Source: an uncultured Cohaesibacter sp. | Lineage (GTDB): Bacteria > Pseudomonadota > Alphaproteobacteria > Rhizobiales > Cohaesibacteraceae | Assembly (NCBI RefSeq): GCF_963664735.1 | Contig: NZ_OY761553.1 | Location: forward strand, 3,779,001-3,843,000 | Direction: 5' to 3' | Length of the DNA: 64,000 nucleotides | Notes under the pieces: model-generated | What the model saw: only the letters and a program-made list of their open reading frames with translations | Database searches by the model: none | What the model was told of the DNA's origin: nothing | Part shown: one piece after another, positions 45,534 to 56,310 of the stretch | Layout of the letters: every line of letters starts with the position of its first letter | Numbering within the stretch: position 1 is the first letter of the stretch | Program-made: the position numbers and the translations under genes

Positions 45534-46373
45534 TCAAACCACATTGCGCTCGCGATATGTCTGTAGGAAAGAACGCACACGGGCATCATCTGGTTCCCTG
45601 CCAAACATTTCCTGAGGTGGAACGCAGGTGACCAGACGGCCACTATCGAGAAAAGCGACGCGGTCGGCCACATGGGCGGCAAAGCCCATTTCGTGGGTGA
45701 CGACGACCATGGTCATGCCTTCTGCGGCCAGATCTTTCATCACCGAGAGCACTTCCCCGACCAGCTCCGGATCGAGAGCCGAGGTGGGCTCGTCAAACAG
45801 CATGACCCTTGGCTCCATGGCAATGGCACGGGCAATGGCAACGCGTTGCTGCTGGCCACCGGACAGGTTCGCCGGATAATTCTCCGCCTTGTCTTCCAGA
45901 TGCACTTTGGTAAGCGCCGCCATGGCTTTCGCTCGTGCCTCTTTCTTGGAGAGTTTGCGCACGCTCATGAGGGCTTCGGCCACATTGTCCAGCGCGCTCA
46001 TGTGAGGCCAGAGGTGGAAATGCTGGAATACCATGCCGATATTCTGGCGTTGCTTGCGCAGGGTTTCGCTGGAAAGGGCCTTGCGAGGATTGTGGCTGAG
46101 ATCTTTCCAACCGATCAGCTCGCCATCCAGATGCACCTCGCCGCCATCATATTGTTCGAGAAAGTTGAGGCAGCGCAGCAGCGTGCTTTTGCCCGAGCCG
46201 GATGGGCCGATAAGGCAGAGCACTTCGGAGCGCTTTACATCAAGATTGATGTCGCGCAGGGCTTCGAAATCATCAAAATATTTGCTGAGATTGCGGACAG
46301 TGATGATCGCATCATCAGCGTTGTTGGTTGTCTTTTTGTTTGACATCTTGGTCTCGCTTGCTTTTGCGTTCAT
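45534..46373 (-). CDS. Polar amino acid ABC transporter ATP-binding protein
   Basis: HisP/GlnQ-type ATPase. Walker [20 protein letters not shown]-loop [17 protein letters not shown], signature [43 protein letters not shown] 46346 (MSNKKTTN) is an alternative start. It is the last gene of a run that begins with hutI, so histidine or urocanate is the likely cargo. It starts 4 nt after the permease gene. Confidence 0.93.
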   Translation of the reverse strand: MNAKASETKMSNKKTTNNADDAIITVRNLSKYFDDFEALRDINLDVKRSEVLCLIGPSGSGKSTLLRCLNFLEQYDGGEVHLDGELIGWKDLSHNPRKALSSETLRKQRQNIGMVFQHFHLWPHMSALDNVAEALMSVRKLSKKEARAKAMAALTKVHLEDKAENYPANLSGGQQQRVAIARAIAMEPRVMLFDEPTSALDPELVGEVLSVMKDLAAEGMTMVVVTHEMGFAAHVADRVAFLDSGRLVTCVPPQEMFGREPDDARVRSFLQTYRERNVV

Positions 46374-46377
46374 CTCG

Positions 46378-47037
46378 TCAGGCCCGTTTCAAGTGGCGCG
46401 TAACGCGCTGTTCCACCTTGGTGCCGAGCCAGCCGGTAACCAGCACCATGATCCAGTAGAACAGGGATAGCACAAGGAAAGGTTCTACGAATGTGAAGGT
46501 TTCTGCTGCCATGGTCTGGGTCTGGAACAAAAGTTCGGGCACCGTAACGACGGAGAGAATGGCGGTTTCCTTGGTCAGGATGATGAAGAAATTGGTCAGC
46601 GGCGCGGTGATCGGTACCAGCATCTGCGGCAGGATGATGCGCCAGAGGATGCGGGGTTCCGATAGACCGACGCAGCGGGCGGCTTCTATCTGACCTTTGG
46701 GAATGGCGTTGAAGCCCGAACGGAAAATCTCTGCGAAATAGGGGCTGCCATAGACGATGAAGCTGATGATGCCTGCCTGAACCGGGGTCAGCATCAAGCC
46801 GATGTAAGGTCCGCCATAATAGAGGATGAATAGCTGGATCATGAAAGGCGTGCCGCGGATGATTTCCACATAGGCATAGATCACCCAACTGAGAAAGCGC
46901 GGACCCCAGCGGTTAAGACAGGCCAGAACGAAACCGACGATGACACCACCAATGGAGCCGACCAACCAGCACAGGATCGTGATGCCGAAGCCGTAGAGCA
47001 GGGCTGGTCCATAGCGGACAAAAAGTTCTGTTTCCAT
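46378..47037 (-). CDS. Amino acid ABC transporter permease (second)
   Basis: HisM-type inner-membrane permease of 219 aa with about five helices. [20 protein letters not shown] and the EAA loop [22 protein letters not shown] are diagnostic. It begins 9 nt after its partner permease and forms the heterodimeric channel with it. Confidence 0.92.
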   Translation of the reverse strand: METELFVRYGPALLYGFGITILCWLVGSIGGVIVGFVLACLNRWGPRFLSWVIYAYVEIIRGTPFMIQLFILYYGGPYIGLMLTPVQAGIISFIVYGSPYFAEIFRSGFNAIPKGQIEAARCVGLSEPRILWRIILPQMLVPITAPLTNFFIILTKETAILSVVTVPELLFQTQTMAAETFTFVEPFLVLSLFYWIMVLVTGWLGTKVEQRVTRHLKRA

Positions 47038-47046
47038 GACGCGCTC

Positions 47047-47700
47047 CTATTCGACTTGCAGTTTCTTTTCAATCAGCCGGCCGCTGATGGACAGCACCCA
47101 GTTGATGGCGAAATAGATGACTGCGGCAGTGATGTAGATTTCCAGCGGCCGATAAGTCTCTCCGGTAATATTCTGGGCAATACGGGTCAGCTCGCTGATG
47201 CCGACAACGGATGCCAGTGAAGAGACCTTGACCAGCAGAATCAGCTCGTTCACAAGCGATGGCATGCCGATGCGGATGGCTTGTGGAACCAGAATGCGGC
47301 GCCAGAGGGAGAGGGATGGGATGCCCAGGGCATAGGCAGCTTCTGTTTGCCCTACCGGAATGCTCTGAAGGGCGCCTCGCAGGATTTCTGCGGTATAGGC
47401 CGCCGAGCACATGCCTGTCGCCAAAATCGCGGCTTCTACGGCCGGAAGATCCAAACCAACATAGGGCAGGGCATAGTAAAACAATAACAATTGAACCAGC
47501 AGCGGCACACCGCGGAAAAAACTGATATAGAGGGCTGCGGTGCCTCGTAAAAAGGCATTGGTTGAAAGCCGGGTGGCGCAGAGAAGAGTGCCCCAGACAA
47601 GGCTGATTGCCATGCCACAGACCGAGATGATGATCGTCCAACGGGCTGCCGTCAGCAAATAAGGCAGATTGTGCCAGATCGTATCAAAAGAAAAATTCAT
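47047..47700 (-). CDS. Amino acid ABC transporter permease (first)
   Basis: HisQ-type permease with YISFFRGVPLLVQLLLFYYALP and EAA loop TEAAYALGIPSLSLWRRILVPQ. The frame opens at 47739, but ATG 47700 (MNFSFDTIWHN) has a CGGAG ribosome site and gives the usual 217 aa. It is separated from the binding-protein gene by about 190 nt that may contain a weak terminator or promoter. Confidence 0.92.
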   Translation of the reverse strand: MNFSFDTIWHNLPYLLTAARWTIIISVCGMAISLVWGTLLCATRLSTNAFLRGTAALYISFFRGVPLLVQLLLFYYALPYVGLDLPAVEAAILATGMCSAAYTAEILRGALQSIPVGQTEAAYALGIPSLSLWRRILVPQAIRIGMPSLVNELILLVKVSSLASVVGISELTRIAQNITGETYRPLEIYITAAVIYFAINWVLSISGRLIEKKLQVE

Positions 47701-47887
47701 TGATTGCAATCTCCGCTCGATAAGCCACTCCCCGGTCAAGTGTCATGAGGCGGGCTGATCTGTCGTAGAGAAGACTAATAGGGTTGTCGAACGCAAAGGC
47801 GAGGCTAAAAATAAGAGCCAAGTTTCGCCAAGTTGGTCAGCTGATAAAAGCCCGCGCCCGGCAAGGACCTGCCGGGCGCCGCTTTCA

Positions 47888-48706
47888 TTATTTTACGTCC
47901 GGCATGGTCGTCGGCAGATCTGGATTGCTTCCGAGCCATTTTTCGTTGATTGCCTTGAGACGGCCGTCTTCGTGCATTTTCAGCAGGCTGGCGTTAATAG
48001 CCTCGATCAGTGACTTGCTGTTTTCGTCACCAGTGCCAACCCAACCGAAATATTTCGGATCGCCGAATGGAGGCATGACGAGCTCGAACAGGCCTGGGCG
48101 CTGTACGGCTGCATAACCCATCAGAGGCAAGGAGTTGGCGACACCGGAGATGCGGCCTGCTGCCATGTCTGCAAGGGCTTCATCAACATTGGTGTATTCT
48201 CTGATTTCTGCTGGCGTTGCGAGCGATTCGGAGAAGGCTTTGAGCTGTTCGAACTGAGCGGTGCCCTTCTGGGTGCCAACGACCTTGCCTGAAATATCTT
48301 CAGGTTTGGTGATGGAGCTGTCGCCAGCCTTTTTGGCCAGAGCAACTGTGGCGTTGCCGATTGGCAGGGTGAAGTTGTAGCGCTTCATACGTTCTGCGGT
48401 GATGGTCACTGGGGCAATCACGAAATCGAATTTGCCTGCTTCAAGACCTGGCAGAATGGAGTTCCAAGGCAGGTCGATATATTTCGCCTTAACGCCCAGA
48501 TCTTTGGCAACTTCGTCAAAAAGATCGCGGTCAATGCCTACATATTCACCATCTTTGAGAAGGTCGAATGGAGCATAGTGCATCTCGGTGGCTGCGACGA
48601 TTTCGCCTTTGGCCTTGATGTCTGACAAAAGGTCTGCCTGAGCTGCGCTGGCAAGGCCCAGACCGATTGTTGCAGCAGCAACAAAGCTGAGGATTGTCTT
48701 TTTCAT
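47888..48706 (-). CDS. Amino acid ABC transporter substrate-binding protein (family 3)
   Basis: Periplasmic receptor of 272 aa with signal peptide (cleavage probably after ASAAQA). MHYAPFDLLKDGEYVGIDRDLFDEVAKDLG and KFDFVIAPVTITAERMKRYNFTLP are the family-3 ligand motifs. AGGAGAAC is a strong ribosome site. It lies 64 nt after hutU on the same strand, so expression with the Hut enzymes is likely and histidine or urocanate is the probable ligand. Confidence 0.92.
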   Translation of the reverse strand: MKKTILSFVAAATIGLGLASAAQADLLSDIKAKGEIVAATEMHYAPFDLLKDGEYVGIDRDLFDEVAKDLGVKAKYIDLPWNSILPGLEAGKFDFVIAPVTITAERMKRYNFTLPIGNATVALAKKAGDSSITKPEDISGKVVGTQKGTAQFEQLKAFSESLATPAEIREYTNVDEALADMAAGRISGVANSLPLMGYAAVQRPGLFELVMPPFGDPKYFGWVGTGDENSKSLIEAINASLLKMHEDGRLKAINEKWLGSNPDLPTTMPDVK

Positions 48707-48770
48707 TGTAGCTGTTCTCCTGAGTATTTTGGAAGATTGAAGGTGATTGATTTTATTATTATTATTGGTT

Positions 48771-50438
48771 TTAAAGAATGCCGGGAAGGTTCAAGTTATT
48801 TTCTTTAGCGCATTCAATCGCAATTTCATAGCCTGCATCTGCGTGTCTCATGACACCTGTTGCAGGATCATTCCATAGCACGCGCCCAAGGCGCTCATCT
48901 GCATCTTTTGTGCCATCGCAACAAATGACCATGCCTGCGTGCTGGGAGAAGCCCATGCCGACGCCGCCGCCGTGATGGAGCGATACCCAAGTGGCGCCAG
49001 AAGCGACATTGAGCATGGCGTTGAGTAGCGGCCAGTCGGAGACCGCATCTGAACCGTCGCGCATGGCTTCGGTTTCGCGGTTTGGCGAGGCTACGGAGCC
49101 GCTGTCCAGATGGTCGCGGCCGATGACAACGGGGGCTTTCAGCTCGCCATTGCGCACCATTTCGTTGAAGGCGAGGCCAAGGCGATGGCGCTGGCCAAGA
49201 CCGACCCAGCAAATACGGGAAGGCAGCCCCTGGAACTCGATGCGTTCACGGGCCATGTCGAGCCATTTGTGAAGATGCGGATCGTCGGGGATAAGTTCTT
49301 TGACCTTGGCGTCGGTCTTGTAGATATCTTCCGGATCGCCAGAAAGAGCGGCCCAGCGGAACGGGCCAATACCCTTGCAGAAGAGGGGGCGGATGCAGGC
49401 AGGAACGAAGCCCGGGAAGGCAAAGGCGTTTTCCAAACCTTCATCCAGTGCCATCTGGCGGATATTGTTGCCATAATCAAGGGTTGGAATGCCCATGTCG
49501 TGGAAGGCAACCATGGCTTCCACGTGATCGCGCATGGAGGCGCGAGCTGCCTTCTCAACGCCTTTGGGGTCGCTTTCCTGCTTGGCGCGCCATTCGGCAA
49601 CAGACCAGCCCTTTGGCAGATAGCCATGCACTGGATCGTGGGCAGAGGTCTGGTCGGTCACGATGTCAGGCTTGACGCCTCGTTTGACCAGTTCAGGGAA
49701 GATCTCAGCAGCATTGCCCACAAGGCCAACAGATTTAACCTCGCCAGCGGCAGTCCATTTGTTGATCATGTCAAGCGCTTCATCAAGGCTGTGGGCCTTG
49801 GCGTCGACATAACGGGTGCGCAGGCGGAAGTCGATATGGGCTTCATCGCATTCAACGGCAAGGCAACAAGCGCCAGCCATGACGGCTGCCAGAGGCTGAG
49901 CGCCTCCCATGCCTCCAAGGCCGCCGGTGAGGATCCATTTGCCGGAAAGATCACCGCCATAGTGCTGGCGGGCAACTTCGGCAAAGGTTTCGTAGGTGCC
50001 CTGGACAATGCCCTGCGCACCGATGTAGATCCACGATCCGGCCGTCATCTGGCCATACATCATCAAGCCCTTTTTATCGAGCTCGTTGAAATGGTCCCAG
50101 TTGGCCCAGTGGGGAACGATGTTGGAGTTGGCAATGAGAACACGCGGTGCGTCCTTGTGGGTGCGGAACACGCCAACCGGCTTGCCAGACTGGACCAGAA
50201 GGGTTTCGTTTTCTTCCAGTTCCTTGAGGGCTGCGACGATCTTGTCGAAATCTGCCCAGGTGCGCGCTGCACGGCCAATGCCACCATAGATCACCAGTTC
50301 GCGCGGATTTTCTGCAACATCTGGGTGCAGGTTGTTCATCAACATGCGCAGAGGGGCTTCTGTCAGCCAGCTTTTGGCATTGAGTTCAGTGCCGGTTGGC
50401 GGGAAGACGTCACGGGAGTTTTTAAGACGGTCGACCAT
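48771..50438 (-). CDS. hutU: Urocanate hydratase
   Basis: NAD-dependent enzyme that hydrates urocanate to imidazolonepropionate, the second step of histidine breakdown. The NAD-binding region [22 protein letters not shown] and the catalytic region [26 protein letters not shown] are intact, and the 555-aa length is exactly that of the family. It lies 21 nt after hutG. Confidence 0.98.
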   Translation of the reverse strand: MVDRLKNSRDVFPPTGTELNAKSWLTEAPLRMLMNNLHPDVAENPRELVIYGGIGRAARTWADFDKIVAALKELEENETLLVQSGKPVGVFRTHKDAPRVLIANSNIVPHWANWDHFNELDKKGLMMYGQMTAGSWIYIGAQGIVQGTYETFAEVARQHYGGDLSGKWILTGGLGGMGGAQPLAAVMAGACCLAVECDEAHIDFRLRTRYVDAKAHSLDEALDMINKWTAAGEVKSVGLVGNAAEIFPELVKRGVKPDIVTDQTSAHDPVHGYLPKGWSVAEWRAKQESDPKGVEKAARASMRDHVEAMVAFHDMGIPTLDYGNNIRQMALDEGLENAFAFPGFVPACIRPLFCKGIGPFRWAALSGDPEDIYKTDAKVKELIPDDPHLHKWLDMARERIEFQGLPSRICWVGLGQRHRLGLAFNEMVRNGELKAPVVIGRDHLDSGSVASPNRETEAMRDGSDAVSDWPLLNAMLNVASGATWVSLHHGGGVGMGFSQHAGMVICCDGTKDADERLGRVLWNDPATGVMRHADAGYEIAIECAKENNLNLPGIL

Positions 50439-50459
50439 TGTGGTTTCCTCAAGGTGTTG

Positions 50460-51266
50460 TTATTCGTTACCGGAAAGATGGGGGGCAAGTGCTGCCAGAT
50501 CCTTCATGATTGCAGCAAGGTGGACACGCAGCGCGTCCGCTTTTTTCTCGTCATATTCGAACGGTGCTGCTTCGCGGACGAGATGGGTGTCTTGTGCCAA
50601 CTCCATCTGAATGGCATGGACATTCGTGTCCGGAGTGCCATAGTGCCGCGTTGTCCAGCCACCTTTGAAGCGGCCATTCAGAACAGCCGTATAGCCCAAT
50701 GCGCCCATCGCATGGTTGGCGACGGTTTTCTCAATGCATTTCGAGCAGGTTGTTCCTTCATTGGTGCCGATGTTGAAATCTGGCAGCTTGCCTTCAAACA
50801 AGTATGGAATATTGGAGCGGATCGAGTGGCAATCATAGAGAATGGCAAAGCCGTGCAGCGCTTTTACCCGTTCGATCTGGGCTGCAAGCGCATCATGATA
50901 GGGTTTGTGCCAAGCGAGGCGGCGGGCCTCAATTTCTTCCGCGTCGGGCTCCATGCCTTCCAGATAAATCGGGTTGCCGTCAAAATCCGTCGAAGAGCAT
51001 AGGCCTGTGGTGTTCTGGCCCGGATAGAGCGATTCATCGGAAGGACCGCGATTGGCGTCGATCACATAGCGATGGAAATTGGCTCGAACTTTGGTGACAT
51101 TTTCCAGAAGACCCGAATAGAGGCGATCTACAAACCAGTCGGTATCGGCCATGAGCTTGCCATTGTCGTTAAGCTTGGCTTTGATCGTATCTGGAATGTG
51201 GGTGCCAACATGAGGAAAGCCCAGAATGATCGGGCTTGTTCCCTCGGTGAGGTCAAAGGGCTGCAT
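50460..51266 (-). CDS. hutG: N-formylglutamate deformylase
   Basis: Zinc hydrolase for the last step of the five-step Hut route, N-formylglutamate to glutamate and formate. [12 protein letters not shown] and [25 protein letters not shown] carry metal-binding residues. The frame opens at 51329, but ATG 51266 ([12 protein letters not shown]) gives 268 aa, the normal length, with a 14-nt overlap onto the hutH end. HutF elsewhere in the cluster makes its substrate. Confidence 0.95.
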   Translation of the reverse strand: MQPFDLTEGTSPIILGFPHVGTHIPDTIKAKLNDNGKLMADTDWFVDRLYSGLLENVTKVRANFHRYVIDANRGPSDESLYPGQNTTGLCSSTDFDGNPIYLEGMEPDAEEIEARRLAWHKPYHDALAAQIERVKALHGFAILYDCHSIRSNIPYLFEGKLPDFNIGTNEGTTCSKCIEKTVANHAMGALGYTAVLNGRFKGGWTTRHYGTPDTNVHAIQMELAQDTHLVREAAPFEYDEKKADALRVHLAAIMKDLAALAPHLSGNE

Positions 51267-52809
51267 TGAGCGCCTCCAATGAAACGAGATAGTCTTGAGA
51301 AATGGCATTGAGCAAGGTGCGGTCTGCAACGAGTGAACACGCGGCCTTGAGATCTGGTGCCATATAGCGGTCTTTTTCCAAGGCCGGGACGTCTTCTCTC
51401 ATGCGGGAAAGAATCTTCGACAGGCAAGGGCTGGTTTGAAGCGGTGCACGATGTTCCACACCCATGGCTGCGCACAACAACTCAACGCCGAGAATATTAG
51501 CCAGATTGTCGTTCATGCGCTTGAGGCGACGGGCACCATGGGCTGCCATGGAGACGTGGTCTTCCTGATTGGCGCTGGTTGGGGTGCTGTCCGTCGAGCA
51601 AGGGTTGGCCAAATGCTTGTTTTCGCTCATCAAGGCTGCCGTTGTTACTTCAGCAATCATCAGGCCGGAATTGAGGCCGGGATCTTTTGCCAGAAATGGC
51701 GGCAGGTCGAAGGACAGGGCCGGATCGACCATGAGTGCGATACGTCTCTGGGCGATGGCGCCGATTTCGGAAATGGCAAGTGCGATCTGGTCGGCCGCAA
51801 AGGCGACCGGTTCGGCGTGGAAATTGCCGCCTGAGACGATGCTGTTGGCCTCGATGAGAACGAGTGGATTGTCTGTCGCTGCGTTGGCTTCGATGCGCAG
51901 GGTGCGAGCCGCCATGCTGAGCAGGTCCAGGCAAGCTCCAACCACCTGAGGCTGGCAACGAATGCAATAGGGGTCTTGCACGCGGGCATCGCCATCGCGA
52001 TGGCTGTCGCGGATTTTGGAGCCGGACATCAGTTTACGCATGACACGAGCGGCTTCGATCTGGCCGGGGTGACCTCTGAGGGCGTGAATTTCCGGCAGCA
52101 GGGGCGCTGTAGAGCCCATGATCGCGTCCGTGGAAAGAGACGCCGTGACAAGGCAGGCTTCAGCCATGCGCAAGGCACCGAACAGGCCAACCAGCGCAAA
52201 GGCTGTGGAGACCTGCGTGCCATTGATCAGACCAAGGCCTTCTTTGGGACCGAGCACAACTGGCGTCAAACCTGCTTTTGCAAGGGCTTCAGAGCCTGAA
52301 AGACGCTCGCCTTCATATGTGGCTTCGCCTTCGCCGATCAGAACCGCCGTCATGTGAGCAAGAGGAGCAAGATCACCGGAGGCGCCAACCGAGCCTTGGC
52401 TCGGAATGATCGGGGTTACGCCCTTGGCAAGGCAGTTCTCGATCAGTTCGAGAATTTCCCAGCGAACACCCGATGCTCCGCGTGCGAGCGAGAGGAGTTT
52501 CAACGTCATGACGAGGCGTACGGTGGCTGGTTCCATTTCTTCGCCAACGCCGCAGCAGTGGGAAAGAATGAGATTGCGTTGCAAGGTTGCCGTGTCTTCT
52601 GGCGCGATCTTCACGCTGGCCAATTTGCCAAAGCCGGTATTGACACCATAAACGGCTTGCTCACCATGGGCTGCCTTGCGTACGCGCTCAGCAGCTTCAT
52701 CAATGGCTGGCTTGGCGCTTTGATCAATGGATACGGCAAGGCCCTGACGATAGATGGATTCGAGGTCTTTAAGGCTAACCTCACCTGGAACAAGAGTAAT
52801 AGTGGCCAT
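51253..52809 (-). CDS. hutH: Histidine ammonia-lyase
   Basis: Deaminates L-histidine to urocanate. The self-formed MIO cofactor triad Ala-Ser-Gly is in [15 protein letters not shown], with [10 protein letters not shown] and the C-terminal [15 protein letters not shown] also conserved. The frame opens at 52887; ATG 52809 ([11 protein letters not shown]) lies one base from the hutI stop and gives 518 aa. HutH is slightly longer than P. putida HutH at about 510 aa. Confidence 0.97.
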   Translation of the reverse strand: MATITLVPGEVSLKDLESIYRQGLAVSIDQSAKPAIDEAAERVRKAAHGEQAVYGVNTGFGKLASVKIAPEDTATLQRNLILSHCCGVGEEMEPATVRLVMTLKLLSLARGASGVRWEILELIENCLAKGVTPIIPSQGSVGASGDLAPLAHMTAVLIGEGEATYEGERLSGSEALAKAGLTPVVLGPKEGLGLINGTQVSTAFALVGLFGALRMAEACLVTASLSTDAIMGSTAPLLPEIHALRGHPGQIEAARVMRKLMSGSKIRDSHRDGDARVQDPYCIRCQPQVVGACLDLLSMAARTLRIEANAATDNPLVLIEANSIVSGGNFHAEPVAFAADQIALAISEIGAIAQRRIALMVDPALSFDLPPFLAKDPGLNSGLMIAEVTTAALMSENKHLANPCSTDSTPTSANQEDHVSMAAHGARRLKRMNDNLANILGVELLCAAMGVEHRAPLQTSPCLSKILSRMREDVPALEKDRYMAPDLKAACSLVADRTLLNAISQDYLVSLEALNAAL

Positions 52810-52810
52810 T

Positions 52811-54013
52811 TTATGCACCTCCCCAGATGCGGTCTTTAAGGGGGTTGAAACCGATACGGTAAGCGAGTTCTGCCGGATGGGCAGCATTCCAGATGGCTAT
52901 GTCAGCACGGTAACCCGCTTTCAGCACACCGCGATCTGCAAGGCCGAGGGCCTTGGCCGCGTTGCGGGTCGCTCCGGCCAATGCTTCTTCAGGCGTCATG
53001 CGGAACAGGGTGCAAGCCATGTTGATGGTCAGCAGAAGAGAAGTCAGGGGCGAAGTGCCGGGATTGCAGTCGGTGGAAATGGCCATCGGCACACCGTGCT
53101 TGCGGAATAGATCAACCGGCGGGCTTTGTTTTTCGCGCAAGGTGTAGAATGCGCCCGGCAGGAGCACGCCCACGGTCCCTGCTTCAGCCATGGCCTTAAC
53201 GCCAGCCTCGTCCAAATGCTCAAGATGGTCGGACGACAGGGCTCCGAATTTTGCTGCCAGTGCCGCGCCTCCCAGATTGGAGAGCTGCTCGGCATGCAGT
53301 TTAACCGGCAGGCCGAGGGCCTTTGCCGCTTCAAACACACGAGCCATTTGTTCGGTTGAAAAAGCGATGCCTTCGCAGAAGCCGTCAACGGCGTCGACAA
53401 GTCCCTCTTCATGGGCCTTTTTCAGGGCAGGAAGACAGATTTCATCGAGATAGCTGTCAGGCTTGTCTTTATATTCAGCGGGTACTGCATGGGCGCCAAG
53501 GAAACTGGTGCGAACGGTGACAGGGCGCTCTTTGCCGATGCGCTTGGCAACGCGCAGCATTTTCAGCTCGCTCTCTATCTCCAGCCCATAACCGGATTTG
53601 ATTTCCAGCGTTGTGACGCCTTCCGCGATCAGCGTGTCGACGCGGGGCAGGGCGCTGGCCAGAAGCTCGTCTTCGCTCGCGGTGCGGGTTGCCGTGACGG
53701 TCGAGACAATGCCGCCGCCTGCACGGGCGATTTCTTCGTAGGTTGCCCCTTTCAGACGCATCTCGAATTCGCGCGCCCGATTGCCACCAAAGACAATATG
53801 TGTGTGGCAGTCTACTAGAGCGGGGGTAACCAGTGCTCCTTCAGCGTCTTTGACTGGCCAGATTGCCATGTCTGCCGGAAGTTCGGCGAGCGGGCCGCAA
53901 AAGGCGATTTTGTCACCCTCAATGGCGAGCGCACCATCTTTTATAAGGCCATAGGGCTCTGAGCCTGTTACCATGGTGGCCAAGGTGGCATTTTTTATCA
54001 AAAGTCGCGTCAC
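52811..54013 (-). CDS. hutI: Imidazolonepropionase
   Basis: Third Hut enzyme, opening imidazolonepropionate to N-formimidoylglutamate. Metal and substrate motifs: [51 protein letters not shown]. An open frame runs to 54241, but those residues are not conserved and cross the control region; a GTG at 54013 ([14 protein letters not shown]) gives 400 aa, the family length. It is the first gene of the minus-strand hut operon. Confidence 0.95.
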   Translation of the reverse strand: MTRLLIKNATLATMVTGSEPYGLIKDGALAIEGDKIAFCGPLAELPADMAIWPVKDAEGALVTPALVDCHTHIVFGGNRAREFEMRLKGATYEEIARAGGGIVSTVTATRTASEDELLASALPRVDTLIAEGVTTLEIKSGYGLEIESELKMLRVAKRIGKERPVTVRTSFLGAHAVPAEYKDKPDSYLDEICLPALKKAHEEGLVDAVDGFCEGIAFSTEQMARVFEAAKALGLPVKLHAEQLSNLGGAALAAKFGALSSDHLEHLDEAGVKAMAEAGTVGVLLPGAFYTLREKQSPPVDLFRKHGVPMAISTDCNPGTSPLTSLLLTINMACTLFRMTPEEALAGATRNAAKALGLADRGVLKAGYRADIAIWNAAHPAELAYRIGFNPLKDRIWGGA

Positions 54014-54045
54014 TGATTGCAATCCGTGCTTGATTATGTTGCGAT

Positions 54046-54069
54046 TTATGTGAATATACATGCACATAA
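54046..54069. promoter_or_regulatory. Candidate HutC operator between hutI and hutF
   Basis: TTATGTG (54046-54052) and CACATAA (54063-54069) are perfect inverted repeats around 10 nt that include ATATACAT. An outer ATTATGT at 54033 adds a further half site. The position, in the 140-nt gap between divergent hut transcripts and with hutC two genes away, makes it the best HutC site candidate; TGTATAT-type cores are reported for HutC in other proteobacteria. Confidence 0.6.
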
Positions 54070-54153
54070 TAATGGGGCTGTCAACGAGACTCTCGAATTG
54101 TTGCTTCATATAAGGGCAAAACCATTCGCTTTCGGGCCGGAGATGAATTTGTG

Positions 54154-55545
54154 ATGAAAATTTATGCAGAAAAGGCGCTAACGCCATCGGGTTGGCAAAA
54201 TTCCCTTCTGGTGCATGTTGCCGATGACGGAAAAATCTCAAAAGTGGAGAATTCTGTTGAACTTGATCAGTCCAGAGGAGCTGACAAGAAAGTCGATATT
54301 CTCCTTCCCGCGCCGGTCAATCTGCATAGTCATGCATTCCAGCGCGCTATGGCCGGGATGAGCGAAAAGCGCGGCCCGGAGCCGCTTGATACATTCTGGA
54401 CCTGGCGGCAGATCATGTATCGCTTTCTTGATATTCTGACGCCTGATGACATTGAGGCCATCACTGCTTTTGTGCAGATGGAGATGCTGGAAGCGGGCTA
54501 TGTGTGCAATGCCGAGTTCCATTATGTGCATCATCAGCCAGACGGAACGCCCTATGACAATCTTGCCGAATTGTCTGAGCGCGTGGTCGCGGCTGCCGAG
54601 CAATCGGGGATCGGGCTCACATTGTTGCCGGTGCTGTATCAATATGGCGGTTGTGACAAGAGGCCTCTGGGCTCTGGGCAAGTTCGCTTTGGCAATGATT
54701 TCGAGCGCTTCTCCCGTTTGCATGAAGGGGCAACAAATGCCGTTAGCCGTCTTTTGGACTCTCGCAGTGAGGCAGATAGCCTGATCGGTGTTGCGCCTCA
54801 CTCTTTGCGGGCGGTTTCTCAAGAAGACCTTGCCTGTTGTGTTTCTCTTGCTGGCTCGAAGCCTTTGCATATGCATTTGGCAGAGCAGGTCAAGGAAGTG
54901 GAAGAGGTTGAGGCAGCATGGGGCAAGCGCCCTGTTGAATGGTTGTTCGATGCGCACGATGTCGGGTCCAACTGGTGTCTTATCCATAGCACGCAGATGA
55001 CGAATGCCGAGACTGATGCTCTGGCGGCATCGGGGGCGGTAGCGGGCTTGTGCCCTATTACCGAATCAAGCCTTGGGGACGGGATATTCAATGGTGTGCG
55101 CTACCTGCAAAAAGGTGGGCGGTTGGGGCTCGGTTCTGACTCCAACATCCGGATAACCCTGTCTGAAGAATTGCGCACGCTGGAATATTCCCAGCGCCTT
55201 AGAGATAGGTGTCGGGCAAGTGTTGCGACGGCTGATCGCTCGACGGGCCGTGTGCTCTATGATGCGGCTGTAGCCGGTGGTGCTCAGGCTGCGGGGCGCT
55301 CAAGTGGGGCTATTGCTGAGGGTCTCTATGCTGATCTTCTGGCGCTTGATGCAAATTTACCGACAATGGATGGCTGTGCGGGTGACGAAATTCTTGATAG
55401 CTGGATTTTTGCCGGCAATGACCAAATGATAACAGATGTCTGGTCTGCTGGCCGTCATTTGGTTATAGATGGTTGTCATAGACGGGGGGAAGAGATTCGA
55501 AAACGCTATATTCAGGTAATGAGACGGCTGAGGCAGGCATTTTGA
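54154..55545 (+). CDS. hutF: Formimidoylglutamate deiminase
   Basis: Amidohydrolase that converts N-formimidoylglutamate to N-formylglutamate and ammonia, committing the cell to the five-step route. [16 protein letters not shown] has the HxH metal ligands, [14 protein letters not shown] the third His, and [23 protein letters not shown] the catalytic Asp. The ATG at 54154 follows an in-frame GTG by one codon; GGAG lies 12 nt before it. 463 aa. Its stop overlaps the hutC start. Confidence 0.96.
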   Translation: MKIYAEKALTPSGWQNSLLVHVADDGKISKVENSVELDQSRGADKKVDILLPAPVNLHSHAFQRAMAGMSEKRGPEPLDTFWTWRQIMYRFLDILTPDDIEAITAFVQMEMLEAGYVCNAEFHYVHHQPDGTPYDNLAELSERVVAAAEQSGIGLTLLPVLYQYGGCDKRPLGSGQVRFGNDFERFSRLHEGATNAVSRLLDSRSEADSLIGVAPHSLRAVSQEDLACCVSLAGSKPLHMHLAEQVKEVEEVEAAWGKRPVEWLFDAHDVGSNWCLIHSTQMTNAETDALAASGAVAGLCPITESSLGDGIFNGVRYLQKGGRLGLGSDSNIRITLSEELRTLEYSQRLRDRCRASVATADRSTGRVLYDAAVAGGAQAAGRSSGAIAEGLYADLLALDANLPTMDGCAGDEILDSWIFAGNDQMITDVWSAGRHLVIDGCHRRGEEIRKRYIQVMRRLRQAF

Positions 55546-56249
55546 GTGAAAAGCTAAAAGAGAGTACCGGTTGGGCTCAGATCCGAGAAGAAGTGCTTCG
55601 GCGTATCAATGAACGCATTTGGCAGCCCGGAGAGATCATCCCCAACGAATCTGAATTGGCGCAAGAATTCCATTGCGCCAGAACAACCGTAAACCGGGCT
55701 CTTCGCGAATTGGCGAATGCGGGTATCGTAACCCGCAAGCGCAAAGCTGGCACGCGCGTTGCTGTCAATCCGCCGCATAAGGCCGTTCTGACGATCCCTA
55801 TTATTCGGGAAGAAATCGAGGCGAAAGGGGCCAGCTATCGCCAGAATCTGCTTATTCGCGAAAACCGCTCTTTACCGGCCTTTCTTGCTGGTGCTTTTCG
55901 GGTCAATGACTCCACGCCTCTCCTCTATACCGAAACGGTGCATTTTTCGGATAATCAGCCTTTCATTTATGAAGAGCGTTACACCAGCCTTGAAGCCGTT
56001 CCGGGGTTTGAAACGATTGATCTGAACAAGATCACGGTCAACGAGTGGCTTGTGCAAAATGCGCCCTACACCGGCGGAGATGCCTGCTTCTTTGCTATCG
56101 CGGCTGACGCGAAGCTGGCGCGAGCTTTCGATGTTTCAATTGGCAGCGCTCTGTTCGCGACCGAGCGTAGTACCTGGTTTGATGATACTCCGATCACCCA
56201 CGTGAGGCTGAACTATTATCCGGGTTATCGGATGCGCACGAGTTTCTAG
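55542..56249 (+). CDS. hutC: Histidine utilisation repressor
   Basis: GntR regulator of the HutC subfamily, with an N-terminal winged helix (NESELAQEFHCARTTVNRALRELANAGIVTRKRKAGTRV) and a C-terminal UTRA domain that senses urocanate in characterised members. It starts with TTG (55542), overlapping the hutF stop by 4 nt (TTGA), so its level is tied to hutF translation. It should repress both divergent hut units through the inverted repeat at 54046-54069. Confidence 0.92.
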   Translation: MSEKLKESTGWAQIREEVLRRINERIWQPGEIIPNESELAQEFHCARTTVNRALRELANAGIVTRKRKAGTRVAVNPPHKAVLTIPIIREEIEAKGASYRQNLLIRENRSLPAFLAGAFRVNDSTPLLYTETVHFSDNQPFIYEERYTSLEAVPGFETIDLNKITVNEWLVQNAPYTGGDACFFAIAADAKLARAFDVSIGSALFATERSTWFDDTPITHVRLNYYPGYRMRTSF

Positions 56250-56310
56250 TTTGCTTGCTGTCAAAGGTTGCTTTTGGGGCTTCTGATCTCAAAGCGTTTG
56301 GTTTTATATC

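Noticed and set aside
49110-51002. A 630-codon open frame opposite hutU and hutG
   Set aside because: It lies wholly antisense to two clear enzymes, has no ribosome site or domain, and is rich in residues expected from reverse translation of high-GC third positions.
54014-54241. N-terminal extension of hutI
   Set aside because: It crosses the hutI-hutF control region and the inverted repeat, and a GTG at 54013 gives the family length.
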